A DNA stretch of 5,342 nt from JALQUL01 sp964556425 (GTDB lineage Bacteria > Pseudomonadota > Gammaproteobacteria > Burkholderiales > Burkholderiaceae_C): contig CAZKWC010000112.1 of assembly GCA_964556425.1 (NCBI GenBank), forward strand, positions 1 to 5,342, written 5' to 3'. The translations under genes and the position numbers were made by a program. Positions 1 to 5,342 of the stretch are shown piece by piece. The notes beneath the pieces are model-generated. The model did not search any database. It saw only the letters and a program-made list of their open reading frames with translations, and had not been told where the DNA came from. How positions within the stretch are numbered: the first letter of the stretch is position 1; each line of letters opens with the position of its first letter.

Positions 1-1
1 T

Positions 2-373
2 TTTAAACGCGCCAAACATATCGTAACCGAGAACCAACGCACCCTAGATGCAGCCAAAGCCCTTGCGCAAAATGACATTCAAACCATGGGCGTTTTAATG
101 GCGCAGTCTCATGCATCTATGCGAGATGATTTTGAAATTACGGTTCCGCCAATAGACCAATTAGTAGCCATTTTGCAAAACGCTATTGGCCCTGCAGGGG
201 GTGCCCGAATGACGGGGGGTGGTTTTGGAGGTTGTGCGGTGGCTTTAATGCCAGAACACTTAATAGAAAAAGTAAAGCTGGCCGTACTAGAGCACTATAA
301 GGCACCCAACGGCCAAGCAGCCACTATTTATGTCTGCCAAGCCCATGCGGGAGTGAGCCTAATAGATGGCTAA
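2..373 (+). CDS. galK: Galactokinase, C-terminal part (5' end outside the window)
   Basis: Galactokinase phosphorylates alpha-D-galactose with ATP to galactose-1-phosphate, the first committed step of the Leloir pathway in the cytosol. The frame is open from base 2 and encodes the last 123 residues of a protein that is usually about 380 long, so roughly two thirds lies to the left. Visible motifs are the stretch around HIVTENQRTLDAA, then SHASMRDDFEITVP, and the glycine-rich MTGGGFGGC. The last is the third conserved motif of the GHMP kinase superfamily and lies at the ATP and sugar site. The end, with YVCQAHAG near the C-terminus, matches GalK closely. The internal ATG at 86 is not the start, because conserved GalK sequence continues upstream of it. 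The stop is TAA at 371-373. The gene converges on the DUF2004-like gene with only 17 bp between stops and no hairpin terminator that I can see. The family call is firm; the rest of any gal operon is not visible. Confidence 0.95.
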   Translation, partial: FKRAKHIVTENQRTLDAAKALAQNDIQTMGVLMAQSHASMRDDFEITVPPIDQLVAILQNAIGPAGGARMTGGGFGGCAVALMPEHLIEKVKLAVLEHYKAPNGQAATIYVCQAHAGVSLIDG

Positions 374-390
374 ATCGCGCATGAGCTTGA

Positions 391-897
391 TTAATTTTCT
401 AAGGTCACGTCAGAGACGAGACCTTTTTCATCTAAGTACACTGCCACAATATAGTCGGTTAAATCAGTACCAACTGTAAAGTCAATCGTCATATAACCAC
501 CCTCTTCAGAAGTATCGACTGGGTAAAAGCCAATTCGTACCGGATGAATACTTTTAAAAACTTCATCTTTGCTTAAACTTTTAAGCTCATCAATAAACTC
601 TTTATGATGCTCTACATATTCTCGGCAAGCACCTTCTGGGTTTTCGGCCCAATCCTTATGAATGGCTTGCTGTGCAGTAGCCAAATGCAAATCAATTTGA
701 TCTAAATGCTTTTTTAATGTGTCTGCCACCTCTACAGAAACACAGGTCACATCTACTAACTCATCGTCTTTTAAGGTGCAAAAATTCACATCTAAACTAA
801 TCTCACTCCCTTCAAATTCAAATACTGCCTCATAAGTATCATCTAATTGCTTCAGATTGATTGCATTAAAAAAAGGCAGAGTGTATTGGTTTGACAT
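391..897 (-). CDS. DUF2004-like protein of unknown function, 168 aa
   Basis: This is a small acidic protein with no signal peptide or membrane segment, so probably cytosolic. I see three parts: an N-terminal beta-rich section (about 20-55) with SEISLDVNF, a helical middle (55-115) containing REYVEHHKEF, and a C-terminal beta section with VRIGFYPVD (120-128), TIDFTVGTDLTDYIVAVYLDEKG and a final VTLEN. The 'hRIGhYP ... DhTIG ... TDYhhhVhhDE.G' pattern agrees with my memory of the DUF2004 family, which has no established function; this is recognition by pattern, not by search. I chose the ATG at 895-897 (MSNQYT). The frame also extends to a TTG at 931-933, adding 12 residues that look unlike the family, and neither start has a clear Shine-Dalgarno sequence. 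The gene is transcribed away from glpK and converges on galK. Nothing nearby suggests a role. Confidence 0.8.
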   Translation of the reverse strand: MSNQYTLPFFNAINLKQLDDTYEAVFEFEGSEISLDVNFCTLKDDELVDVTCVSVEVADTLKKHLDQIDLHLATAQQAIHKDWAENPEGACREYVEHHKEFIDELKSLSKDEVFKSIHPVRIGFYPVDTSEEGGYMTIDFTVGTDLTDYIVAVYLDEKGLVSDVTLEN

Positions 898-985
898 AGT
901 AGGTATGGTGGGTGAATAGTTAAAAATCAACAATCAAAAAAATACAAGCAAAATAAAAAGAAAATCACCGCCCGAATTGACTTCA

Positions 986-1007
986 CTTGGCCTCTAGTAG
1001 GCCCAAG
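986..1007. promoter_or_regulatory. Hairpin/inverted repeat in the divergent DUF2004-glpK intergenic region
   Basis: CTTGGCCT at 986-993 can pair with AGG-C-CCAAG at 999-1007, leaving the loop CTAGT (994-998) and one bulged C (1002), for 8 paired bases. It lies in the 222-bp spacer between two divergent starts, and no T-run follows it on either strand, so it is not a typical rho-independent terminator. It could be an operator, a transcript leader structure, or chance. A second weak symmetry follows (TTGC at 1010-1013 with GCAA at 1024-1027, around CTTTAAAAG). The rest of the spacer is AT-rich with no gene. No GlpR-like operator was recognised. Confidence 0.3.
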
Positions 1008-1038
1008 GCTTGCTTTAAAAGTTGCAAAATTAAGCCGA

Positions 1039-1068
1039 TTGATATCTATTTATATTTTTTTGTATTTT
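1039..1068 (+). promoter_or_regulatory. Candidate sigma70 promoter for glpK
   Basis: A -35-like TTGATA (1039-1044) is followed after 18 bp by a -10-like TATTTT (1063-1068) preceded by TG. This would start transcription around 1075, leaving a leader of about 45 nt that contains the ribosome-binding site GGAG at 1110-1113. Other pairings are possible in this AT-rich stretch, for example TTGCAA at 1022-1027 with TATCTA at 1043-1048, although that spacing is short. The assignment is inference from consensus matching only. Confidence 0.3.
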
Positions 1069-1119
1069 CTATTATTATCTACCAAGTCAACAAGAACATA
1101 AAAAACCCCGGAGACCCAT

Positions 1120-2625
1120 ATGGAAACTTTTATTTTGGCGCTCGACCAAGGTACTTCTAGTACCCGTAGTTTATTAGTCGATAGTCAGGGCAACATAGTG
1201 GCAATGGCACAGCAAGAGTTGCCTCAAATTTACCCACAAGCCGCATGGGTAGAGCATGACGCTCATTTAATTTGGCAACATCAATTAAGCACCATCAAGG
1301 CAGTAATTGAACAAGCCAAAATTTCGGTCAAACAAATTGCCGCTATTGGAATAACCAACCAGCGCGAAACCACTGTAGTTTGGAATAAAAAAACAGGCCA
1401 AGCCATTAGCAACGCCATTGTGTGGCAAGACCGTAGAACCCAGGCCTACTGCCAAGAGTTAAAAGAGGCTGGTCACTTAGCCATGGTGCAAGATAAAACA
1501 GGGCTTTTATTAGACCCCTATTTTTCGGGTACTAAATTGCGTTGGTTACTGCAAAATGTGCCTGGTGCTAAAGCCTTGGCAAAAGCAGGAGAACTCGCTT
1601 TTGGCACCATAGACGCTTGGCTTATTTGGAACCTAAGCCAAGGCCAACATCATGTAACGGACACCAGCAACGCTTCTCGCAGTTTGTTGTGGAATTTAAA
1701 ACAAGCTTGTTGGGATAACGAGTTACTTGATTTATTTGAAATTCCTAATAGTGTTTTGCCCCAAGTTTTACCCTCTAATAGTCTTTTTGGTAGCACCCAT
1801 GTTGATGTGTTGGGTCATGCCATTCCTATTATGGGGGTAGCAGGCGACCAACAAGCCGCCCTTTTTGGACAAAACTGCTGGCAAGCAGGTACGGCTAAAA
1901 ACACCTATGGCACAGGTTGCTTTTTACTAATGCATACCGGCTCACAAATCGTGCGTTCGCAGCATCAACTCTTAAGCACTGCTGCAGCAAGCCATAACTC
2001 ACAATTGCAATATGCCCTAGAGGGTAGTGTGTTTATGGCGGGAGCCACTATTCAGTGGTTAAGAGATGGTTTGGGCATTATTGAATCAAGCCATCAGGTA
2101 GAAGCCTTGGCTACTTCCGTGCCCAATAACGGCGGTGTGCATTTAGTCCCTGCCTTTACTGGCCTTGGTGCACCCTACTGGGATGCCAATGCCAAAGCGG
2201 CTATTGTGGGCTTAAGCCGAGGCAGCCATAAAGCGCATATTGCCAGAGCCGCCCTAGAAAGTATTGCCTTGCAAACCACCGCCCTAGTCAATGCCATGAA
2301 CCAAGATGCAGTGCAATCGGGTGGGCAGGTTTTAAGCCAATTAAAAGTAGATGGTGGAGCGAGTGCTAACTCATTTTTAATGCAATTCCAAGCTGACCTT
2401 TTAGGAGTGCCTGTGCTACGACCTAAAATTACCGAGAGCACTGCCATGGGGGCGGCTTATTTAGCAGGCTTAGGGGCAGGTATTTGGCAAAACACGCAAG
2501 AGTTGCAACAGTATTGGCAACTTGATCGTTGTTTTGAACCCGTCATGAGCCGTGACCAAGCACAACAAGCCCTGCATGATTGGGACAAAGCCGTGCAACA
2601 AGTACGTTGTCACTCGCTTTTGTAA
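1120..2625 (+). CDS. glpK: Glycerol kinase, 501 aa
   Basis: Glycerol kinase phosphorylates glycerol with ATP to sn-glycerol-3-phosphate in the cytosol, trapping incoming glycerol. The length is normal for the FGGY-family enzyme. The N-terminal ATPase-fold motif ALDQGTSSTR is at 7-16. Glycerol-site residues appear as R82-E83 in ITNQRETT, W102 in VWQDRRT, Y134 in DPYFSGTK and D243-Q244 in AGDQQAAL. YGTGCF (263-268) and the C-terminal FGGY signature around KVDGGASANSFLMQFQADL (409-427) complete the fold. The ATG is preceded by GGAG (1110-1113) with 6 nt spacing. Compared with E. coli GlpK as I remember it, the fructose-1,6-bisphosphate loop (about 228-236) is shorter and has Ala where Arg236 sits. 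The C-terminal segment that docks EIIA-Glc (ERNYRYAGWKKAV-like) is not recognisable. Allosteric control by these effectors is therefore probably absent. glpF, glpD and glpR do not adjoin the gene. Confidence 0.97.
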   Translation: METFILALDQGTSSTRSLLVDSQGNIVAMAQQELPQIYPQAAWVEHDAHLIWQHQLSTIKAVIEQAKISVKQIAAIGITNQRETTVVWNKKTGQAISNAIVWQDRRTQAYCQELKEAGHLAMVQDKTGLLLDPYFSGTKLRWLLQNVPGAKALAKAGELAFGTIDAWLIWNLSQGQHHVTDTSNASRSLLWNLKQACWDNELLDLFEIPNSVLPQVLPSNSLFGSTHVDVLGHAIPIMGVAGDQQAALFGQNCWQAGTAKNTYGTGCFLLMHTGSQIVRSQHQLLSTAAASHNSQLQYALEGSVFMAGATIQWLRDGLGIIESSHQVEALATSVPNNGGVHLVPAFTGLGAPYWDANAKAAIVGLSRGSHKAHIARAALESIALQTTALVNAMNQDAVQSGGQVLSQLKVDGGASANSFLMQFQADLLGVPVLRPKITESTAMGAAYLAGLGAGIWQNTQELQQYWQLDRCFEPVMSRDQAQQALHDWDKAVQQVRCHSLL

Positions 2626-2675
2626 GCGGCTTTAACACTGGGCTTTCGGCCCTTACAATTGAATTTATTATTTTT
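2620..2675 (+). terminator. Possible rho-independent terminator overlapping the glpK stop
   Basis: TTGTAAG (2620-2626, including the TAA stop of glpK) and CTTACAA (2652-2658) are perfect inverted repeats. Inside them GGC (2628-2630) can pair with GCC (2649-2651), with C2627 bulged, giving a stem of about 10 bp and an 18-nt loop. A competing small hairpin is GGGC (2640-2643) with GCCC (2649-2652). A T-rich run (TTATTTTTTTG) follows, but it starts about 10 nt beyond the stem, which is further than in a textbook terminator. It may reduce read-through from glpK into proC, 65 bp downstream, or be only partly effective. Confidence 0.4.
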
Positions 2676-2690
2676 TTGTTTTAACTATCT

Positions 2691-3503
2691 ATGAATCAAC
2701 AAATCATTGCTTTTATTGGTGGCGGTAATATGGCTAAAGCCATGGTGGGTGGTCTTTGCAAAAATGGTTTTACGGCAGACCATATTTTGGTAATTGAACC
2801 CAATGAAACCAATCGCCAATCACTTGTCAGCGAATTTGGTGTGCAGGTGTTTGACAAAGCCAACCCAGTTTTACAAAGTGCCAACTTAGTCATTTGGGCT
2901 GTCAAGCCGCAAGTCTTTAAAGAAGCAGCAGAGCTCACCTTGCCGTATTTAGCACAGCCCTTGCATTTAAGTATTGCAGCTGGCATTACCTTAAGCACTA
3001 TGGCTAGCAGTTTGCAAAGCCAACAACTCATTAGAGCCATGCCCAATACCCCTGCTTTAATTGGTTTAGGTATGACGGGTCTAGTGGCTCTTAGCAGTGT
3101 TACTGAAGCCCAAAAACAATGGGTCGCTGAAATTGTTGCTACCTTGGGTCAATCTATTTGGGTGGAGCAAGAAAACCTAATTGATGCAGTGACTGCGGTA
3201 TCGGGCTCTGGCCCTGCCTATGTATTTTTGTTTGCCCAGTCCATGATAGAGGCTGGAGAAAAATTAGGTTTATCTGCCGATCAAGCCAAACAATTAACCC
3301 TTGCCACCTTGCAAGGAGCCACCGAATTAGCCCTTAGAAGCACCGCTAACCTACAAGAGCTACGACAACAAGTGACGTCAAAAGGCGGCACTACCTATGC
3401 TGCCATTACCACTATGCAAGCAGAAAAAATGCCAGAAGCTATACATAAAGGGGTAGATGCAGCTTATTTACGAGCCCAAGAATTGGGTCAAGAATTGGCT
3501 TAA
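2691..3503 (+). CDS. proC: Pyrroline-5-carboxylate reductase, 270 aa
   Basis: ProC reduces delta-1-pyrroline-5-carboxylate to L-proline with NAD(P)H, the last step of proline synthesis, in the cytosol. The length equals the usual 265-275 residues. The N-terminal Rossmann dinucleotide motif FIGGGNMA is at 8-15, followed by WAVKPQ (69-74) and IRAMPNTPA (114-122), which are typical of the family. AVSGSGPAYVF (169-179) opens the dimerisation domain. The family signature around ELRQQVTSKGGTTYAAI covers about 223-245. The ATG at 2691 fits the family N-terminus exactly, yet the 30 bases before it are almost all A and T and contain no Shine-Dalgarno sequence, unlike glpK and ycaO. A -10-like TATTAT lies at 2666-2671 without a good -35, so a short-leader transcript is possible. 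It is the second gene in the glpK direction, and a strong terminator follows it. Confidence 0.97.
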   Translation: MNQQIIAFIGGGNMAKAMVGGLCKNGFTADHILVIEPNETNRQSLVSEFGVQVFDKANPVLQSANLVIWAVKPQVFKEAAELTLPYLAQPLHLSIAAGITLSTMASSLQSQQLIRAMPNTPALIGLGMTGLVALSSVTEAQKQWVAEIVATLGQSIWVEQENLIDAVTAVSGSGPAYVFLFAQSMIEAGEKLGLSADQAKQLTLATLQGATELALRSTANLQELRQQVTSKGGTTYAAITTMQAEKMPEAIHKGVDAAYLRAQELGQELA

Positions 3504-3517
3504 AAAGGGGTCTTAAT

Positions 3518-3552
3518 ATAAGCCATCGTTTTAGCTTTATTCTTAGGCTTAT
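3518..3552. repeat. Inverted repeat between proC and ycaO
   Basis: ATAAGCC at 3518-3524 is perfectly complementary to GGCTTAT at 3546-3552, with a 21-nt loop. It sits just before the larger terminator hairpin and on the minus strand lies downstream of ycaO. On that strand it is followed, after about ten bases, by CCCC and a run of five T's at 3501-3510, so it may help to end the ycaO transcript. The long loop makes this uncertain. Confidence 0.35.
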
Positions 3553-3553
3553 C

Positions 3554-3608
3554 AAGTAGCTCCAATCCAATCTTGTAGTTAAAACAAGCTTGGTTTGGGC
3601 TACTTTTT
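3554..3608 (+). terminator. Rho-independent terminator after proC
   Basis: This is a long hairpin. AAGTAGC (3554-3560) pairs with GCTACTT (3599-3605). Two CCAA blocks (3562-3565, 3567-3570) pair with two TTGG blocks (3595-3598, 3590-3593). CTTGT (3572-3576) pairs with ACAAG (3584-3588). About 20 pairs form, with one bulged T (3561), two single mismatches and the 7-nt loop AGTTAAA. The plus strand continues directly with a T-run (3604-3608), so it ends transcription from proC, 50 bp past the stop. On the minus strand no T-run follows the stem, so it is not clearly a terminator for ycaO. Confidence 0.8.
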
Positions 3609-3619
3609 ATGGACTCTTA

Positions 3620-5239
3620 CTAAGCGGCAAATTGACGCTTTTTAATTTGCACTTTCTCGTAGGCTTGCCATAATTTTTGATGCATTTCACAACCTTCCAT
3701 GCCTAAGCCGGGTGCAGAAATACCCATAAATCTATCGGTTTGCATGAGTAGTGCCTGTGCTTGTTTTAGCGCTGCCGCACCATATAACTGGCGCATATTG
3801 CTTAAATACGGTGCAGTATCGCCTAGGTCACTTAATTGCTCTAGGGTTTCAATACAGGCGTAAACAATACGGCGCGCAGCCGGTATTTGATCAAAATGCC
3901 TAATCCATTCNNNNNNNNNNNNNNNNNNNNNNNNNNNNNNNNNNNNNNNNNNNNNNNNNNNNNNNNNNNNNNNNNNNNNNNNNNNNNNNNNNNNNNNNNN
4001 NNNNNNNNNNGGATTGGCAATGCTGTTGTTCTCGTTCTCTAAATCATCTACCGGATAAATCTCGGACATACCGGGTACTAAAATACGGCAAGCGTAAACC
4101 CCTAAATGCTCGAAGTCGGCAACGTAAATATCAAAACCAATATCGTGCACTGCTTGCACCGACCATTCATAATCGGCTTGAGTGGTGTTAGAAAAATTCC
4201 AATCGACAAACACATAGTTGGGTTTTTCACTTAAAAAATTCCAATGAATCACGCCGCTTGAGTCAACAAAATGGATTTCAATATTGGTAGAGCTTGCCGC
4301 TTCTTCTAGGTCAAAAGTTGGCGGTGGGAAATCGCTTAACGAATCTAATGCACGGCCTTGCAATAACTCGGTTAAGGCGCGCTCTAGGGCAATTTCAAAA
4401 CGGGGGTGAGCACCAAAACTCGCAAAACAACCTTGATCTTTAGGATTTAATAAGGTCACATTCATGACCGGGAACTGACCACCTAAAGAGGCGTCTTTCA
4501 CTAAAATACCAAAGCCTGCTTGGCGCAATAAGGCAATACTTTGAGCAATTTTTGGAAAGCGATTAATAACTGCCTCTGGCACATCGGGCAAACAAATACC
4601 TTCTGCAATAATGCGGCCCTTAATATAACGTTCAAAAAGTTCAGATAAAGCTTGGGTTCGTGCTTCAGGAGCTGTATTACCCGCCGACATACCATTGCTC
4701 ACGTATAAATTACCAATCACGTTAACGGGTATATAACTAATCGAATTGTCTCGCAAACAAGTGTAGGGAATTGCACAAATGCCACGCTCATCATTGCCCG
4801 AATTAAATTCGACTAAGTTAATGGCATCAATTGAAGCGTCGGGGTTATAAAAAGAATGCAATTTTTCGTTGAGCAAGCCCTCTGGCCAACTACCATCTTC
4901 TGGCACGTCAAACCATTTTTCGGTGGGGTAATGCACAAAATCTTGATTCGCAATTTCACGGCCTAAATAAAAATGAGTCCAGAAATAATTAGTGGCTAAG
5001 CGTTCAAAAAATTCACCTAATGCGCTGGCTAAACAAGCCAAACGAGTAGCACCTTTACCGTTGGTAAATAAAATAGGGCAATCTCGGTCGCGCACATGCA
5101 CCGACCAAATACCATCAACCGGATTCAACCAACTTTTTTCCTCTATAAAAAACCCCATGTTCTGCAAACGAGTTTGCATTATGTCAATGGTGGCCTCTAG
5201 GGATGAATCTTTACCGGGAATATAACTTTGTGCAGACAT
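3620..5239 (-). CDS. ycaO: YcaO, ribosomal S12 methylthiotransferase accessory factor (interrupted by assembly gap)
   Basis: In E. coli this YcaO-type ATP-binding protein is implicated in RimO-dependent beta-methylthiolation of an aspartate in ribosomal protein S12; its exact reaction is not settled. The start SYIPGKD, SWLNP, TNGKGAT (59-65) and GEFFERL (75-81), then IPVNVIGNLYVSNGMSAGNT and SELFERY (199-205), TELLQGR (290-296), VDWNFS and HLGVYACRILVPGMS all match the E. coli protein. Expected ATP/Mg ligands E76, E79, E200, E203 and R204 are present. The C-terminus (MHQKLWQAYEKVQ) is the helical E. coli-type tail, not the PxPxP end of azole-forming cyclodehydratases. The ATG has AAAGG (5245-5249) five bases upstream. 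The frame stays open to the window edge but shows no earlier ATG, GTG or TTG. A run of 100 Ns replaces residues 411-443 of the nominal 539; the real protein is probably near 586. The 103 bp upstream hold no gene I can support. Confidence 0.95.
   Translation of the reverse strand: MSAQSYIPGKDSSLEATIDIMQTRLQNMGFFIEEKSWLNPVDGIWSVHVRDRDCPILFTNGKGATRLACLASALGEFFERLATNYFWTHFYLGREIANQDFVHYPTEKWFDVPEDGSWPEGLLNEKLHSFYNPDASIDAINLVEFNSGNDERGICAIPYTCLRDNSISYIPVNVIGNLYVSNGMSAGNTAPEARTQALSELFERYIKGRIIAEGICLPDVPEAVINRFPKIAQSIALLRQAGFGILVKDASLGGQFPVMNVTLLNPKDQGCFASFGAHPRFEIALERALTELLQGRALDSLSDFPPPTFDLEEAASSTNIEIHFVDSSGVIHWNFLSEKPNYVFVDWNFSNTTQADYEWSVQAVHDIGFDIYVADFEHLGVYACRILVPGMSEIYPVDDLENENNSIANXXXXXXXXXXXXXXXXXXXXXXXXXXXXXXXXXXEWIRHFDQIPAARRIVYACIETLEQLSDLGDTAPYLSNMRQLYGAAALKQAQALLMQTDRFMGISAPGLGMEGCEMHQKLWQAYEKVQIKKRQFAA
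3911..4010. other. Assembly gap (100 Ns) inside ycaO
   Basis: Exactly 100 ambiguous bases lie between the codon for N409 and the codon for E444 of ycaO. This is the conventional placeholder for a scaffold gap of unknown length. Both flanks encode ycaO in the same nominal frame. The two known bases at 4011-4012 fix residue 410 as proline (CCN on the coding strand). Judged against E. coli YcaO from memory, about 80 residues belong between the flanks, so the true gap is probably near 240 bp rather than 100. Confidence 0.97.
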
Positions 5240-5342
5240 AACCGCCTTTAATAAAAAAATAGTGTGAGTTAAAACAAAAACCCACTGGCTGCGCGGTTTA
5301 GCAATGCTTGATTTTAACGGGATGTGGGGATGGTGACTAGGA

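Noticed and set aside
1079..1119. A riboswitch or RNA leader upstream of glpK.
   Set aside because: The leader is short and AT-rich, and no conserved aptamer core is visible; only the simple hairpin at 986-1007 and the SD were found.
2175..2447. Open frames of 64 to 116 codons on the opposite strand of glpK, proC and ycaO (for example 2175-2447, 2696-3046, 4992-5225).
   Set aside because: They lie wholly inside well-recognised genes, resemble no known protein and lack start signals; they are antisense or out-of-frame shadows.
1696..3592. A shared 14-mer, TTAAAACAAGCTTG, inside glpK (1696-1709) and in the proC terminator (3579-3592), considered as an uptake-signal-like repeat.
   Set aside because: There are only two copies in the window, the word is AT-rich and partly palindromic, and it does not match any uptake sequence I know. 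A genome-wide count would be needed to revive the idea.
5304..5336. A ten-codon reading frame (MLDFNGMWGW, then TGA) on the plus strand that resembles a tryptophan-rich leader peptide.
   Set aside because: It has no ribosome-binding site, only two Trp codons, no visible attenuator, and the window ends six bases later, so chance is the best explanation.
5240..5342. An N-terminal extension of ycaO, because its frame stays open without a stop to the right edge.
   Set aside because: The stretch has no ATG, GTG or TTG in frame, reads as non-conserved sequence, and the ATG at 5239 has a good SD and matches the E. coli N-terminus.

Overview
This is ordinary chromosomal housekeeping DNA, most likely from a gammaproteobacterium with moderate to low G+C (roughly 40-45% by eye). 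The main clue is an E. coli-type YcaO protein, which resembles the enterobacterial protein along its whole visible length. GalK, GlpK and ProC also look proteobacterial. I cannot name a genus. A run of exactly 100 Ns shows that the sequence comes from a scaffolded draft assembly.

Layout, left to right. (1) The 3' end of a galactokinase gene (galK, +) enters from the left edge. (2) It converges, across a gap of only 17 bp, on a small cytosolic DUF2004-like protein of unknown function (-). (3) A divergent, AT-rich intergenic region of about 220 bp carries a hairpin and a plausible promoter, and leads into glycerol kinase (glpK, +). (4) After 65 bp holding a possible terminator comes pyrroline-5-carboxylate reductase (proC, +), whose start has no Shine-Dalgarno sequence. 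(5) A spacer of about 116 bp between convergent genes holds two hairpins, one of them a strong rho-independent terminator for proC. (6) ycaO (-) fills the right third and is interrupted by the N gap. About 100 bp upstream of ycaO contains no gene I can support.

The genes do not form one pathway. galK feeds galactose into sugar-phosphate metabolism, glpK traps glycerol as glycerol-3-phosphate, proC finishes proline synthesis, and ycaO is linked to RimO-dependent modification of ribosomal protein S12. No glpF, glpD or glpR lies next to glpK, and no azole-peptide precursor or partner enzymes lie next to ycaO. I see no mobile element, CRISPR array, RNA gene or defence system, and no evidence for a novel system. 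The points most worth checking are the apparent loss of the allosteric residues in GlpK, the probable under-sized gap in ycaO, and the SD-less proC start.
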